Counted from the first letter of the stretch, positions 10,570-24,094 are shown. The stretch is 64,000 nt of DNA from Pholis gunnellus (GCA_910591455.2 OU342816.1:19477702-19541701); one strand, 5' to 3'. The notes: generated by a model not told the origin, from the sequence alone. A program made the numbers and translations.

Positions 10570-12478
10570 AAGATAATTAAAGTTGCAAGCAGCATTGATC
10601 GGGCCCTCGCAACTTCACGCATGTCGAGGGTACTGGCAGGACTCTGGTTGATGCGGCCATGCATTTCTGTGACCATCATACACTGCGTGCACGAGTTGAA
10701 CGGTATTTGACAGAGTTAATATTGGCATGCAGAAGTCCTAAAGTCATGACAGTCAACAACCATGTCAAGTTTGGGACAGTTTTGACAAAGAACAGTTGAG
10801 TTACAACAGCATGATGGATGACGGTGAACCATGTAAAATGGCTGCCACACCATAGCCACATCGTTCGATGAAACCTAAAGCTTTTAGTAACTTTTATTCA
10901 CTAAGGTCTTTAGATTGTACTGACCAAATTTGAAGTTGATTTGATTAATTTCCTAGGAGGAGTTTGTTAAAGTACAGCGCCTGGAAATGACAAAAACGAC
11001 ACTAGAAATTCATTCAAAATGGCTGACTTCCAGTTGGGTTGAGGGCATGGCCCCAAGACACGTTTTTTTAAGTCTCCATGTGATACATGTTCCTAGCAAA
11101 TTTCATACATCTAGGTCAAACGTACTGCGAGGGCTGCTTTGTCAAAATGTTGTAGGGGGCGCTATTGAGCCAACTTGCCACTCTGAAGCATTAAAACCCT
11201 AATATGTAACTATTTGGGCTTTAAATCTGTGTGCCAAGTTTGCTTATGTTTCAAGCATTTTTAGCCCCTCAAAAACACCACACGTTTTTCACGGCGAAGA
11301 CTGCGTCGTCATGGCAACATCAAAAGCTTCTTGAACTGGCATTATGAACTTCTTACATTTGTGTGGAACTAATTTGATGTTGATCTGATTTACCTACTAA
11401 GAGAAACAAGCCAAAGTATAAGGACTAACTTCCTGTTACCAGTAGGTGGCGCTATGACTGATTCCAAATTGGCCTGCAGATGTCTTCAGGCCTGGAGTCT
11501 AATCAAACATTTGAAATCTGGTAAAGATCTGATGATGTGGAGTCGAGTTACATCAGTTTATTTGTACATGGCGAAGGATCGATATTCGCAGAGCCGCCAC
11601 CCTTCAACAACTTCTTACAATCTTCACAATTAAGCATTATCAAGGTCTTAAGGATTTTCTGACAACATTTTAGAGGATGTAAAATGACACAGCCTATAAC
11701 TTCCTGTCGCCACTAGGTGGAGCTATTGCTATGATTCTAAATTGTCATATAGATGTGTTTTAGGGTCAGGATGTTATGACATATGAGAAATTTGGCGCAG
11801 ATTAGACAATGTACGGCTGAGTTACAACAACTTCCTGTTTCGTGGCGAATGGTGTTTTTTTGACGCCACGCCACGGATACATAGTTCGATAACTTTTTGA
11901 TCTTTGAGTAACTTTTCACTGCCAAGGTCTCAAGAGTATACTGACCAAATATGAAGTCAATCTCTAGGAGGAGTGCGTTAAAGTAGGGCGCCTTGAAATG
12001 GTCCAAAAACGTCATCAAATTCAAAATGGCTGACTTCCTGTTCGGTTTAGTGAAAAATTCCAAGAGGATTTTTTGTACGTCCCATTACGATCCACTTACC
12101 TACCAAATTTCATACAGCTAGGTGAAACCCAATGTTGGGGCTACTCAATAGGGGGCGTATCGAGCCAATATTTCACTGCTGGACACCCCAATCAGACTGC
12201 AATTTTCTCAAATTCTGGCTTGCGTACAAAATTTCTAAAGTTTTCCAGTATCCCGCTCCGACTACGTGAGTGCTCGGGCCCTAATAATAATAATAATAAT
12301 AATAATAATTCCTACAGTTTCAATAGGGACCTCGCGGCCCAACGTTGTCGGTGCTCGGGCCCTAATAAACATTAGAAAAACAATAGGTCCTCCGCTCCGA
12401 CTACGTCTGTGCTCGGGCCCTAATAATTCCTAGTTTCAATAGTGACCTCGCAGCCCGACGTCGGTGCTCGAGCCTTAA
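10570..12478 (+). repeat. 1.9-kb fish interspersed repeat of the GGGCCCTCGCAACT type
   Basis: The block begins near GTTGCAAGCAGCATTGATCG and continues with the phrases that mark this family: GTAGGTGGCGCTATGACT, GATCTGATGATGTGGAGTCG, AAAATGGCTGACTTCCTGTT and ACCAAATTTCATACAGCTAG. It ends with a tail in which GTGCTCGGGCCCTAATAA recurs. At 12260-12478 the tail is arranged as three tandem degenerate units, each holding a GGTGCTCGGGCCCTAA-like box and TTTCAATAG-GACCTCGC, and it carries a (TAA)n run at 12282-12309. The ORFs inside are accidental. The mobilising class is not evident from the sequence. Confidence 0.75.
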
Positions 12479-12998
12479 AAGAGAAGAAGAGTATTTATGC
12501 ATGAGAGCTTCTGTGAATGCTTTGTTGCTCTGCAATTACAGGAAAGTTATGCTGAGAGATAGTCCTGAGAAGTGAAGTGCTTGTCAAAACAATGAAGTAG
12601 ACCCTCTTTCTCATCAGAAAAACTTTCAAATTGAGTCAATTCAAAAACCCTCTAGAGCACATAGACATTTGATTAAAACAGCTTGCAGTCTTTTGGTGTG
12701 TAGGTGTTATGTTTTTACTTCTAATTATTAGTTTTAGTTGTAGAATTGGACAAGACCTACACCTTCTTTCATCCTCTATTTCTACATCTCTTAATTCCAA
12801 CTCTGTTTTAATCCACAAAAAATCCATTCTGACCTTTCTTCTCCGAAATACATTATCATTTTGATGTTACCCTCCATTTTTCTTCTTCCAATTCTGCTGG
12901 AAGTAACTCACCCTTCGTGATACCCTACATGTCCTCACTATCAGTGCTCTTAGCTTCCTTCTAGAAGCAGAGAGGCAGACCCTTCTTATTCTCTGGTG
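12479..12998. other. No gene seen
   Basis: AT-rich spacer between the 1.9-kb repeat and the Zaphod-type relic. No domain or exon signature found. Confidence 0.5.
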
Positions 12999-13585
12999 CA
13001 GTGACAACTACTGTGCCGCGGCACACCAGTGTGCCATGAGAGATAGTCAGGTGTGCCGTGGGAAAATGTCCAATTTCACTTGATCGGTCCGAAGAAATAT
13101 TATTTAGTTGCTGCAAATAGTTTGCCATTGTTGAGCGTCTGAGCCTGCAATATAGTGGCTGGATAAGTAATTCAATACTCTTCCTACTGGCAGTAGGTAG
13201 CGCAATAATGAGCTTGTTAATTTAAGTATATTAAATGATGCACAAGAGAGGTTGTGGTGACAAGACGAACAGAGGTGGAGAAATATTTGAAAGAAATGCA
13301 GACTCTGAACTGGGCCCTGGACAAAAGTCTAACTCAGATGAAAAGCCTATGAGTATGAGTGGTGGTCAAAAGAAAGAAAAAACGTGAGCTTGAGGCAATA
13401 CAGCGAAAGTTATCTTTTGTTTGTATTTACTTTCACTGGGGATCCGACTGCACCGACTCCGTTATGCTTGGCGTGTGGGGAAAAGCTATCCAACAGTGCC
13501 ATGGTCCCAAGCAAGCTTAAACATCAGTGTCATTTTGTAACTTTTTTGGTTGTTAGTGTGCCGCGGGATTAGAATAATTTCAGAG
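12999..13585 (+). mobile_element. hAT-Tip100 (Zaphod-like) relic with transposase N-terminus
   Basis: The left end reads CAGTGACAACTACTGTGCCG then CGGCACACC, and two further GTGTGCC boxes follow (about 13030-13060). A GTGTGCCGCGGGATTAG segment is at 13555-13571. This GTGCCGCGG-rich end is typical of Zaphod/Tip100 hATs. Within 13384-13550 the plus strand encodes a degraded zinc-finger head: YSESYLLFVFTFTGDPTAPT, then PLCLACGEKLSNSAMVPSKL, with the C-x2-C of a BED-like finger. The catalytic part is missing. Confidence 0.7.
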
Positions 13586-14654
13586 AGAGTCATCATTTCT
13601 TCAAATCAGCACTAGCAGCCTTCAACGAATCCTGGAGGGTAGAAACACATTGACTATACCACACAGACGGTCTGTCGAGTGAGGCAAAAAGGTGCCAGAG
13701 TTCAGTGGTGGGGACATGTTCTGGAAGGATGTCGGTAAAAAGAAGCATTTAGCTGTACAATCTGTCAATGCTTTACTGCACTTTCTGTTCCTGATTAGAG
13801 AAGCTGTGGGAGTTCATCTGCTGGTTATAATTTAGAGCTTCAAGATTCACCAGCAGGCAATTAGCAGGTTTATGGGACATAATGCAAAAAGAATGCATAA
13901 GACATAAATGCTGCCTCTGCTCCAAGGAGATGAACTACAGTAACAAGGGCTCACGTGCCCTCTCATCACACTCCCAGACACTGTTCACTGTGATGACCAC
14001 AGCCAGGGTACTTCCGGTCCCAACAGGGCCCTGAAGTAATGATAGAGAGGGTTAAGGTGCCTGTATCTTCATTTCAGCAGGTTGCTAATGCAGAGGTGTG
14101 TATAGATCACAGCTATTACTTTACTCTTCATTCTAATTTAAATAATTGAACTGGATTGAATGCATATTATTTGCAAATAGAAGATAGGCCACAATTCTAA
14201 CAGCTTTACAGTAACAGTGGAAGTTAATACAGTAACGGGGTTCAATGAAAACTAATCACTTTATTTGTACAGACGATGGTTCTCGCTACTCTTGCTATCT
14301 TTGTTTTTAAATGACAAACTTTTGAAAATGAGACCTCGTTCTCAATGGATTTTGTCTACATAAAAGGTTAATAATAATAATAGATTGAAAAAACTATCCA
14401 GCTGTTCAACCAGAGCTGAAATACTGATTAATAACTGAATAATAAATTAGTTTTTTGCTTAAAGTAAATGTCTTATCACTTAATTTTCTTGCTACATTTT
14501 AAAGATCATATTTAAAATAAAATTATCCCTGCTGTGTCATTGAAAATATAATTATTAAATAATAGTGTATGTATAGGCAACTTGTATTGTTTAAAATAAT
14601 GTCAGCAGGGACTGTTGGCCCTTGGGCATCTTCACATTATCAAATCTGGCCCTC
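13586..14654. other. No gene seen
   Basis: Intron-like DNA with mononucleotide and TAA runs near 14370. No supported exon or transposon boundary. Confidence 0.5.
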
Positions 14655-15265
14655 TTTGAAAAAAGTTTGGACACCCCTCTCAAGCTCTGTCAAGTTGGAT
14701 GGAGACCGTTGGTGGAAAGACATTTCCAGTTCTCTTCAGAGATGTTCGATTGGGTTGAAGTCCGGGCTCTGGCTGGGACATTCACAGATTTGTCCCGAAG
14801 ACACTCACACAGTTCAAACTTGGTTTCATCACACCACAGAATCTTGTTTCTCACAGTCTGAGATTCCTTTAGCTGCATATATTTTACAGTCTTTCACAAA
14901 AGACAGGCTGCTGACTGGCCACTCTGCCATAAAGCCAGGATCAGTGTGTTGCAGTGATGATGTCCTATCTCCACAAGGAGCAACTATACTATCAGGTTCT
15001 TGGTCACCTCTCTTACCAAGACTGTTCTACCCCAATTGCTCAGTTTGGCCAGGCAGCCAGCTCTGAGAAGAGTCCTGGTTGTTAAAAAACTTTAAGAATT
15101 ATGGCAGCCACCTTTCTCTTGGGAACCTTCAATGCAGCAGATTTTTTGTAGCCTTCCCCAGTCCTGTGCCTCAACACAATCCTATTTCTAAGCTCTGCAA
15201 GCAGTTCCTTTGACCTCCTGGCTCAGTTTTTGTTCTGATGTGCATTGTCAGTAACACGTTCTCAC
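14655..15265 (-). pseudogene. Tc1/mariner transposase relic
   Basis: On the minus strand 14690-14878 reads MQLKESQTVRNKILWCDETK and continues FELCECLRD. The WCDETK box matches the motif around a catalytic aspartate of Tc1 transposases (usually W-S/T-DETK-x-E-L). The sequence up to about 15265 holds further reverse-strand phrases of the same gene (for example in the region of CCAGGACTCTTCTCAGAGCT and GGCCAAACTGAGCAATTGGG), but in shifted frames with stops. The left boundary near 14655 is marked by AAAAAAGTTTGGACACCCCT, resembling a Tc1-type inverted-repeat end. Clearly inactive. Confidence 0.75.
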
Positions 15266-17404
15266 TCCCAACTTGTCAAAAACATTGATCATGATCAGTG
15301 TCCCTCTGGTTCAAACTATGATGCTCTAAGTACCCCTCTATTGTGTCTTTTCAAAATAAACTTCCAGATTTACTTAGTTTTTAGGTTTACTTATGCAACA
15401 AAACTACTTGGTTAGGCGAAGGAAATGATCATTGTTGAGGTTAAACTAAGTAAAATAACTACGCTTGTTAAGTTACTGTTGTTAGTAAAGTACGGAAGTT
15501 ACAGAACAAAATATGGTAATATACTGTAAGTCAATGTTGACTTGGTTTCACATGAACAGCTGTCTCCTGGGTAAAAGTCCTGAGTTTGTAGAATCTCTCT
15601 TGGAATGAAATGTGCTATATAAATAAAGTATGCTTTGGTTTAGCAGTCTGTCATTCTGTCAGTCTTTCATTCATTTCCTCTTCCACGCCACCTGATTTGG
15701 AGAGCATTTATAGTGCAGAAACCTGCATACAGGCAACAGCATATTTTTGTTGTATGGCCAGCTCTCATGAATGTTATGGAAATAACCACACAAATAAATG
15801 TACCAGCTTTAACTTCCACTCGCTTGTTAAGACGTGTGAGTTACATTTAAAATCACACCTGCAGTTTGAAAACTGGTGCTATTCGAATAAGACAGCTTTG
15901 ATTGTTCAGTCTAAACTGAAGTCGACAGAAAAGCCTCGGCTGCATTACATCACCAATGGGGAGTCAGAATCATGGTATCACAGTACTCAACATGCCCCTT
16001 AACTATTACATAACGGGTCTATGGAATGAAAACTGCATATCATAATGCAGCGCACATTCATTATGGAGAGCTGAATACTTAAGATAGTAGAGCTGAATAT
16101 AATATTCACAGTGTCATAGAACACACTCACAAAAGGAGCACTAAGAGGGGCCGCCTCTGAAGAACTCAGTATGACTTCTGTCTGATGGACTCTTTATGAA
16201 TCAAAGTACTTATAGAGACCAGAATAACTAGACATAGCATACACAGAAGAGCTGGTTGTTATGACGACTCGACACTGTCAATATGGCAAAGTCTCACTAT
16301 AGTAGCTTGTAACTCTCTTTTTCAACAGCAGTCCTGGAGGACATCAAATCTGAGGTTTAGCATTGTGTGGGCCAAAGTTAAACCTCATATAAAGCATGCT
16401 AACAATGCTGTCATATACTCCTCCAGGGTCAGTATGCAAAATGCTACAATCACAGTTGTAGATCATCCAATTCATCTGTTTTGATTTGACTTATTCTGGG
16501 TAGCAACATGGCAGTTTACTCTCCCTCAAAACCATAAATCAGAGACTCTGAGCTAATTTAACAAATTATCATTTTTCTAATTGATTAAATTTGACTAAAT
16601 CACTGCTAATACCTTCTAATGACAAAGCAGTCTACAGTCAGAATATGTCAGCACAGTGTTACTTGTAAAGCATGTCACTCACAGTGTGAATGAACTCTGG
16701 AACATTAGAAATACAGTGCCTGCTACTCCATTTGTGTGTGCACCTGTATGCCACCTTACAAACATACACACATGCAGACATGACACGTAATGCACTAAGT
16801 GTAAAAGGACATAACCATCCAAAAACAAAACCCTCCATCAATCCACTGCATTTCATGTTACAACAGAAGCATGAGGCACTCTGAGTGAAGGGCAGCAGAC
16901 TAAGGCTGACTTGCTAATGGCTTTCATGCTAACCCAGCGTGAATATTTCACCATGGCTTTCAACATCAACATACTAATCGACCAAATGCGTCTCTGTGTG
17001 TTCTACAACATGTAAGGAAGAGAGGCATGTACGTGTCCATCTTTAGCACTTTCCTGCCAGAACTGTGGGCTAACTCTCTTACTGGATGTAGACTGTCTAT
17101 ATTTAAGCTGCAAACCACTCAATGGAGATTTTCTGCATAAACGACGAAGAGAGCTTTGTCAGTTTCACTTAGAATAGTCCATGCAAGATGTCGCTGTGAC
17201 CTTAGCGTGATGTACATTGTAGGAAAACTGCTTCTGAGGGAGTTACCTGCTCACTGTTGCTTTCACTGTGGCTACCTGCATGCAGACAGCTTTGTTACGT
17301 TGTATCATAAACTATTTTATAAACTTGAAATGATGACCATTGTCTATACAGCCACAATACTGTTTTTCTCACAGTTCGTAAACAGGACTTAGAGAGAGGC
17401 TGTA
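15266..17404. other. No gene seen
   Basis: Long stretch of unique-looking intron-like DNA. The open frame at 15610-16002 has no known domain. I see no consensus exon. Confidence 0.5.
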
Positions 17405-17670
17405 CTGTGAGCTAAATGCTACTATAAGCAGGCTAACATTCTAACAATAACAATGTTAACATGCTGATGTTTAGCAGGTATGACGCTTACCATCTTCATG
17501 ATCTTACTTTAGTGAGTTAGCATGCTAACATTTGCTAGCACTAAACTGTACAAGTACAGCTAAGGCAGACGGGAAGGTCTCTAGTTTTGCAGGTATTTGG
17601 TCGTAAACCAAAGTATTGGACACATTCAAATTGATTTGATTGACCTGATGATGGGACAGAAAACTACAGT
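17405..17670 (+). repeat. Dispersed fish repeat (GCTAACATGCTAA family), copy 1
   Basis: Carries alternating GCTAACA/TGCTAAC phrases followed by AGTACAGCTAAGGCAGACGG, TTTTGCAGGTATTTGGTCGT and ACCTGATGATGG. The same order of phrases recurs at 53845-54125. This is a very common fish interspersed repeat of uncertain class. Confidence 0.75.
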
Positions 17671-18599
17671 TCTCCTGTACTGTACTTCAACACAACAATA
17701 AACGCCTCACGTTACTTGTTTTCTGATGTAATAACACGTGTCGTGGATGACAAATTTCAAGTAAAAAATCCTACGTGAAATACTTCACAACTATTAGCAA
17801 ATTGAACTACCAGAAACAGTAAGACCTCAGTATTATCTGCATAGAAGGAACCATAGTTATGTGAGCAAAAATGAAATTTTCATTTTTATATTAGTTATGA
17901 GGAAAAAGATAGTGTCCTAGAACATACTTGTTGCCTTGAGTAAAACATTGCTGGGAGCGGAGGATTCCCCTCTCCAGTGATGCAATACGCATTAACATAG
18001 TGGAGAGCATACAGTTCAAGCTAAGTGATAAGAGTCCAAAACGTGTGTTATTTGTGATATTTTCTGAAATAAAACACTGCAGTTCTGCAGCTTGCATAAG
18101 GATTTGTCTATTCTCATAATGCAAAATATTTTGTTTAGAAACTGCTAAGTGCTCGTGAGCAGAACCATGAGCTGGCTGACTGAAGTTCAACCCAACTCCT
18201 GCTGTCATATCTCAACAGACAGGCAGCCAGGTTGTGACATGCATACTGTAGTTAGGGGGAAATGTGAATCATTCTCTCACACACATACAAAGTCACTCTG
18301 TCAAGAGATAATAAACCACAACAAATATACACTGAAAGCATCCTATAGCAACGTTGATGAATCATTCATTCAACTCTTCACTCCAAAGCTCAAAGCGACA
18401 AGGTGATGAAGACAAGCAGGACCTTGAAGGAAGACAAAAACATGAGTGCACGTGCAAACATTGGAAGAAACCAATGTGTAGACAGAGCTTCTCTCCTCCT
18501 GCTTCACTGCATGCCTCATTGTCCCACAGTCTCAGTCCATGTCTCCCTTTCATCCCCTCTCTGGTCCAGTGAATCATTCAATCGTGTTGTGTCTCTTAC
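17671..18599. other. Intron beside the PSD-95 alpha exon, no other feature
   Basis: This lies just 3' of the MDCLCIVTTK exon on the minus strand, so it should be the start of the following intron. The next shared exon (expected to begin KYRYQDED in DLG proteins) was looked for here and down to base 1 and was not found. Confidence 0.5.
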
Positions 18600-18629
18600 C
18601 TTAGTGGTGACAATGCAAAGACAATCCAT
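18600..18629 (-). CDS. dlg4: PSD-95 alpha first coding exon (MDCLCIVTTK), DLG-family MAGUK
   Basis: On the minus strand an ATG at 18629-18627 opens the ten codons MDCLCIVTTK and is followed at once by a consensus splice donor, AAG|GTAAGAGAC. In mammalian PSD-95 (DLG4) this exact peptide is the N-terminus of the alpha isoform; cysteines 3 and 5 are palmitoylated and anchor the scaffold in the postsynaptic membrane, where its PDZ domains hold NMDA-receptor and potassium-channel tails. The exon ends in phase 0, as needed to join the shared KYRYQDED exon. It lies 3' of the L27-type exons, the known DLG layout in which an internal promoter makes the alpha form. No other gene is known to me to carry this peptide; dlg1 or dlg2 alpha-type exons are the alternative. 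Confidence 0.87.
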
Positions 18630-19260
<631 letters not shown>

Positions 19261-20249
19261 ATCTGCAGAGCAGTGGCAGCACTGCCTTCCACTGACTTTA
19301 GGACTTTAGTTTCGCCAGAAACCTTTAGTGAATCGTTTTACCTACATGCAGACATTTTGAAATGGGCAAAAATGCTTGCAGGCTGCAGGTAATTGCTTGT
19401 ATGTTCATGTCCATGCATACACGTAGTTTTAAAATAAAAACTACCATTATGGAATGTCAGTGCCTATGTAATTGAAACTATACAATTATCTGATCTGTCA
19501 TTCACTTTGGCCATATAATGTGGATTGTCCAGAGTATTTATATTATTATTATTAAGGTCCCGTCTTGTTCTGTTAACATCATTATGCAACAACCACAACA
19601 AAGTGAGTGATTGAAAACCTCCCTACGATAGGGAAAATGTGTTTTCTCCTGGTTTCAATAAAGTTATTAAGAGCAAAGACAAAATGAGATATAATCTACA
19701 GGATGAAGTGAACCATCTTTAAAATGCACACTTCAACATTTCACACAGGTCATAAGAAATGACCAACAATAATGCAGCAGAATATGAATTCCACTGAGAG
19801 AAAATAAAATATATGAACTGTTGTGACCAATCTTTAAAATGTAACTTCAAGAATATAATATAATTAAAGACTTGATAAAGTTATACTGTAGTCTCTGATA
19901 TTAGTGCATTCAGCCAAGTTACTTCTGATTTGCAGTTAAAACATTATTCTCAACTAGAATGGCCATGATTATTTTTGTAATATGTGTATTAAAGAGAAAT
20001 GTTTGAATTTTGATAACATTAAATGATCCATTTATGAAAGAAACAAAGAGTCTTGGTAAAACAAAAAAACACTCATTAGGTGAAAGAATGGGTACAGTTC
20101 CACTGCAGCATATGGAAGTCCCCTCTTGGGAATTTGAAAAACCTTTAAAATTAAATTGTCTTTTGTATTTTTGTTGAATCAAATTGATTAGAAACAGAAG
20201 TCCACACTTGGTTGGAGTAGGGCGATAGTCCACTGTTGATAATGTAAGA

Positions 20250-20250
<1 letters not shown>
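19261..20250. other. Intron, no feature seen
   Basis: AT-rich unique sequence upstream of the alpha exon. No exon signature found. Confidence 0.5.

Positions 20251-20291
<41 letters not shown>
20251..20291. repeat. (TG)n microsatellite, 41 bp
   Basis: Uninterrupted TG array. Confidence 0.95.
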
Positions 20292-20293
<2 letters not shown>

Positions 20294-22760
20294 GATACTG
20301 GGATGGGGAATTAAGCAAAAAATAGAAAATATTGTGTGCCAAAAACAACAATTACAAATAACAATTCACCTTAAGGTCCTCTTAAAACACTTGAAACACT
20401 TTCTACTAAAAATGATGACTTCCACCATATCTAAGCTGGACAAGCTTTCAGCAGATGTTTGATTTTTGTTTGATGCACCAAATATGACTCAAAGACACAG
20501 AAAGACTGCAATGAACTGCTGATGAAAGCAGTAATGACAGAATGAAACAAAAATCGAGAAAGAGAAATTATGGAAAACATCTCTTCAACATTACTGCAGT
20601 GAAACCAGCAGAACATTTCACCACCACCCACATTCTTGTCTCCAGATGTGTACTGGCATCACAAAGTGACAGAACCACTTCTGAGTCATCAAGACTTGTA
20701 AACTGTACATTTTCATCTACAGTTATTTCAGGAGACACTGGAATATAACAGCAAAATGCAGTTTTTCCAAAAACAAATGCAACTCAATCTTGACTAATGC
20801 TCACAGACACATGAGAAAAGTTTCAGCAGTATTATGTAAACGTAAGAACAAATCTGTGTTGTTAAAAGGCAAATTGGATCTAATCTGTGCAGTGGGGATC
20901 AGGGGATAAAATACACCTCAATCTGTGTTACTATTGAATTCGAGGATTTAACGTGAAACAGAGCTGTGGTTAGGTTCTTTGACACAAGCGCTACTGATGG
21001 AATGTAAGAGAAAGACAAACTTTCCATAAACTATTAACATATATATTCAGTTGAACAGGATTGATCTGCTAATTTGTGTCTGCCTTTTTGACTTTTTACT
21101 AGATAAAAGGATTTCATAAAAGAAAGGATTTATTAAACAACAGTTTGAAGGAACTTTGTCTGTCCTTCAGCAACTCAGATTGTTTTAAAAATGCTTCAAA
21201 TGCAGCTCTAGATGAAGAGAATCAAAAGACTTTAACTTTAATACTCTTCATATGCAGGGTGCATATATCCAACCTGCAAGTACAGCACAATACCATGTGA
21301 GATATTACAGTACAGCACCACATGTTTTTGTTGAAAATCTCTATCACAGTCTCTTAGTGCTGTATATTAAGAATCAGTAACCTGCCCCGTCTGACAGTAA
21401 CTCGCAGGTAAACTAAGCCACTCTGATGTCCAACCCGTTTCTCCCTAGAGACTTTAAGCCTCTGAACTGCAGCACATTTCACACCTAAACTGCCCCGGTA
21501 CCTGTTGGCTGGAGCCATCCTGGTGAAGAGGTGTGTTGCAGAATTTGATCTTGATTACTGCTTTCATTTGTGGACGAAGCACCAGCCCTACACTCCCGAT
21601 GTCCCGTCGTTCTCACTGAACACACTCAGCGTTTCAGACTCCCTCTGCCAGAGCAGCAGGGCTAATCTTTCCAGGTGATGCGGCTCAGGCAGTTTCCACT
21701 TATGGCATTAGAGGGGAGGAATGCTTTAACCTCCTTTGTTAGGGCTGTCGCTCATACAGACTAGGTGTGATACATTTGGATTTGTCTGTTTATGTGAATG
21801 GCAGTGCTACTTGAAGGATTTACTCAAAGGCCTGCTGTACAACTTGACTTTGAAGCTGGCCTGTACCTGACCCCAACACATTCTCCTCATAAGTCATTTT
21901 CAGGTCTGTTCTCAGATTTCACTCCAGCCTAACGAGATGAAAATGAAATAAGGGCTTCATGCAGATTAATCACTGATGAACTCTATTCATTCCAGGAAGC
22001 ATACTGTACATGGCAGCTAAAATGTCTGCACTGGCTCCTTTTTATTTTTACTGTTTTCTTCACTAAAATGAAACCTATTATCACCTTTTCTACAGATATG
22101 TTTCTCACTTTCTGATCTTCTGAATGGCACACAGAGTTACAGAAAACATAAGAAATACATACAGCAGCAAGTACTTCAACGTATTGACTGAACAGGGGCT
22201 CTCAAGTAATCCGTAACTTACCACAACAAACAATGCACAAAGTGACATTCCCTGAACCACTGGCTATGATACAAGGTGAAATATAAAGGATAGTGTGTTT
22301 TCTGTAGTTTGTCAATTTCAAACCCTTCAGTAGAGACGCCACTACTGCTTCATTGCTTGACAAGCTGCACTCTGAAAACAGATCTGCCTGTTTTGAGAGG
22401 TTTGCATGTAAGATTCCCAATGACAACAAACCTAACTTGCACAGAATCTTTTGAATATCCATATGAAAAAAACAACTTCATATCCTCTACTTCTTCAAAG
22501 CAAATAGGAGCAAAGATTAACTCTCATATTTACCGAGACTGCTCACCAACACACAGAAGGAGTTCAGCTCATGTCACTGCAGTGTTCCACCATGCCATGA
22601 GTGATGATGAGGTGAAATCAAAAAATAAGATGGATGCTGGTAATGAGAAACACATTTGGTGACCTGGTGTAAAAGACTGTAAATGACCCCACAAAGCTAA
22701 ATCGAGACACACACACTCCGTACACACAGAAGGAAAGCATGGCTTCCAGAGAGAACTCAC
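20292..22760. other. Intron, no certain feature
   Basis: Mostly AT-rich unique DNA. At 21370-21720 the composition is more balanced, and on the minus strand a CAACAG|GTACCGG junction near 21500 could be a weak donor after MAPANR, but no acceptor or homology supports it, so it is not called. Confidence 0.45.
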
Positions 22761-22829
22761 CTCCGACGTCTTTGCACTGATCTCTCTCTTCTCCATCACG
22801 CTGGGTTGTGAGCTGCTCTGCTCCCTCTG
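22761..22829 (-). CDS. dlg4: Candidate 69-nt in-frame exon of the MAGUK gene
   Basis: On the minus strand a splice acceptor (TTTGATGTCTCCAG|CAGAGG) and a consensus donor (TCGGAG|GTGAGT) bracket 69 nt, exactly 23 codons. The upstream L27 exon ends in phase 0, and in that frame this exon reads QREQSSSQPSVMEKREISAK then TSE with no stop. It would extend the variable linker between L27 and the first PDZ region, a part of DLG proteins that is built from small optional exons. The peptide is hydrophilic and matches nothing I remember, so support rests on splice sites, phase and position. If spurious, it is a chance open stretch. Confidence 0.5.
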
Positions 22830-24094
22830 CTGGAGACATCAAACAGGTACATAGGTAACTCTACACCACCACAGTCCAACTGAAACACACTGACCAGAGG
22901 AACAACCTATAGATCAGGTAAACAATGGGCCAGTCTGTATAGCCTGAATGCATTGTGATAGGCCTAATTCAAGCCATTTGCTAAAGGCTGGTGCACTGTA
23001 TGAGAGACACTGTATTCAACCCTGAATATGAGTTGGGACATGAAGAGAGGTACCTACCTTACATTTACAAATGAAAAGAAAAACACTGTATAATATAGTC
23101 TAATACGTCAAATGCTCTGACTGCATATGGTAAATAAATCTAATGTATATGAAAAAAATGTATATCACATTTACTTCAAATGCAAAACAAAAGGAGCATG
23201 TAGTTGTAAGGGTCAGGCAAGATTTGGCAGTGAGAGGTAGATGGAGTCATTATTGGCTGGTTGGTCTGTCTGCTGCTCTGGTAAGTCTTTAATTAGAAGC
23301 TTGGATAGCGTAAGCCTACATGTGCCCGTGGCAACCAGAAATAAATCCCTAGCCCACGATGACACACTACAAACCCTTAGTACACGCAGGCTTGCTTTAT
23401 CCCTTCTTCTGTTTATAGCTGCAAGCTTTAAACCGAAAGCTACATAAGCCTCTGACTCATTTGTTTATTTATTCAATTTAACAAGTAAAAAATGTATATT
23501 AAGATGAAAAATAACTAGGAGTGAAATAATAACATTGACATTAATGTAGTTTATACTGTATAATGTGCGTTAGCCATTCAACTCTTCATGCAGCATGTTA
23601 TTCCAGATAAACCTGCACGATCTGCTGGTAAGATCAGTCCGCCAAACTAGTCAGAATAGAATATCAAACATGCAACTTAACATTACATTAAACAACATTT
23701 AAATGCAAATTACCTCATGGATTGCTCACTCAATAATTCATATTTTTTATTATCTTTTGGACATTGTATATGATGTTTACTAATGGAAACGCTTTTAAAG
23801 AAAAACACCTGAAGTCTTATGAGCGCCACCCCAACACGGTGAGAGACCAGAGAACCGATAGATGACTAAAATATGTTGATTACTGTAAGAACAGAATGGA
23901 AATGAGGGAATAATGAAATCAGCTAGATATCTATGATCTTTTTGTGGAGGCTGCAGGTAGAGTAAGTCTGTTAGTCTACGTTTCAGGCTCAGGCTGTTTG
24001 ATTTGAAGTATCGATTGTGTGTCGAACAATATATTGTGCACTTGTGACAGAAAATGACAGAAAATTGTCGAAGCCAAACTGATAAAAAACTATT
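22830..24094. other. Intron, no feature seen
   Basis: AT-rich DNA without recognisable exon or transposon ends. Confidence 0.5.

Noticed and set aside
14569..15066. 165-codon plus-strand open frame
   Set aside because: It is the antisense shadow of the minus-strand Tc1 relic, which has the recognisable WCDETK box.
21370..21560. Possible minus-strand exon ending CAACAG|GTACCGG
   Set aside because: The donor is weak, no acceptor is evident and the short peptide (MAPANR) matches nothing in DLG proteins.
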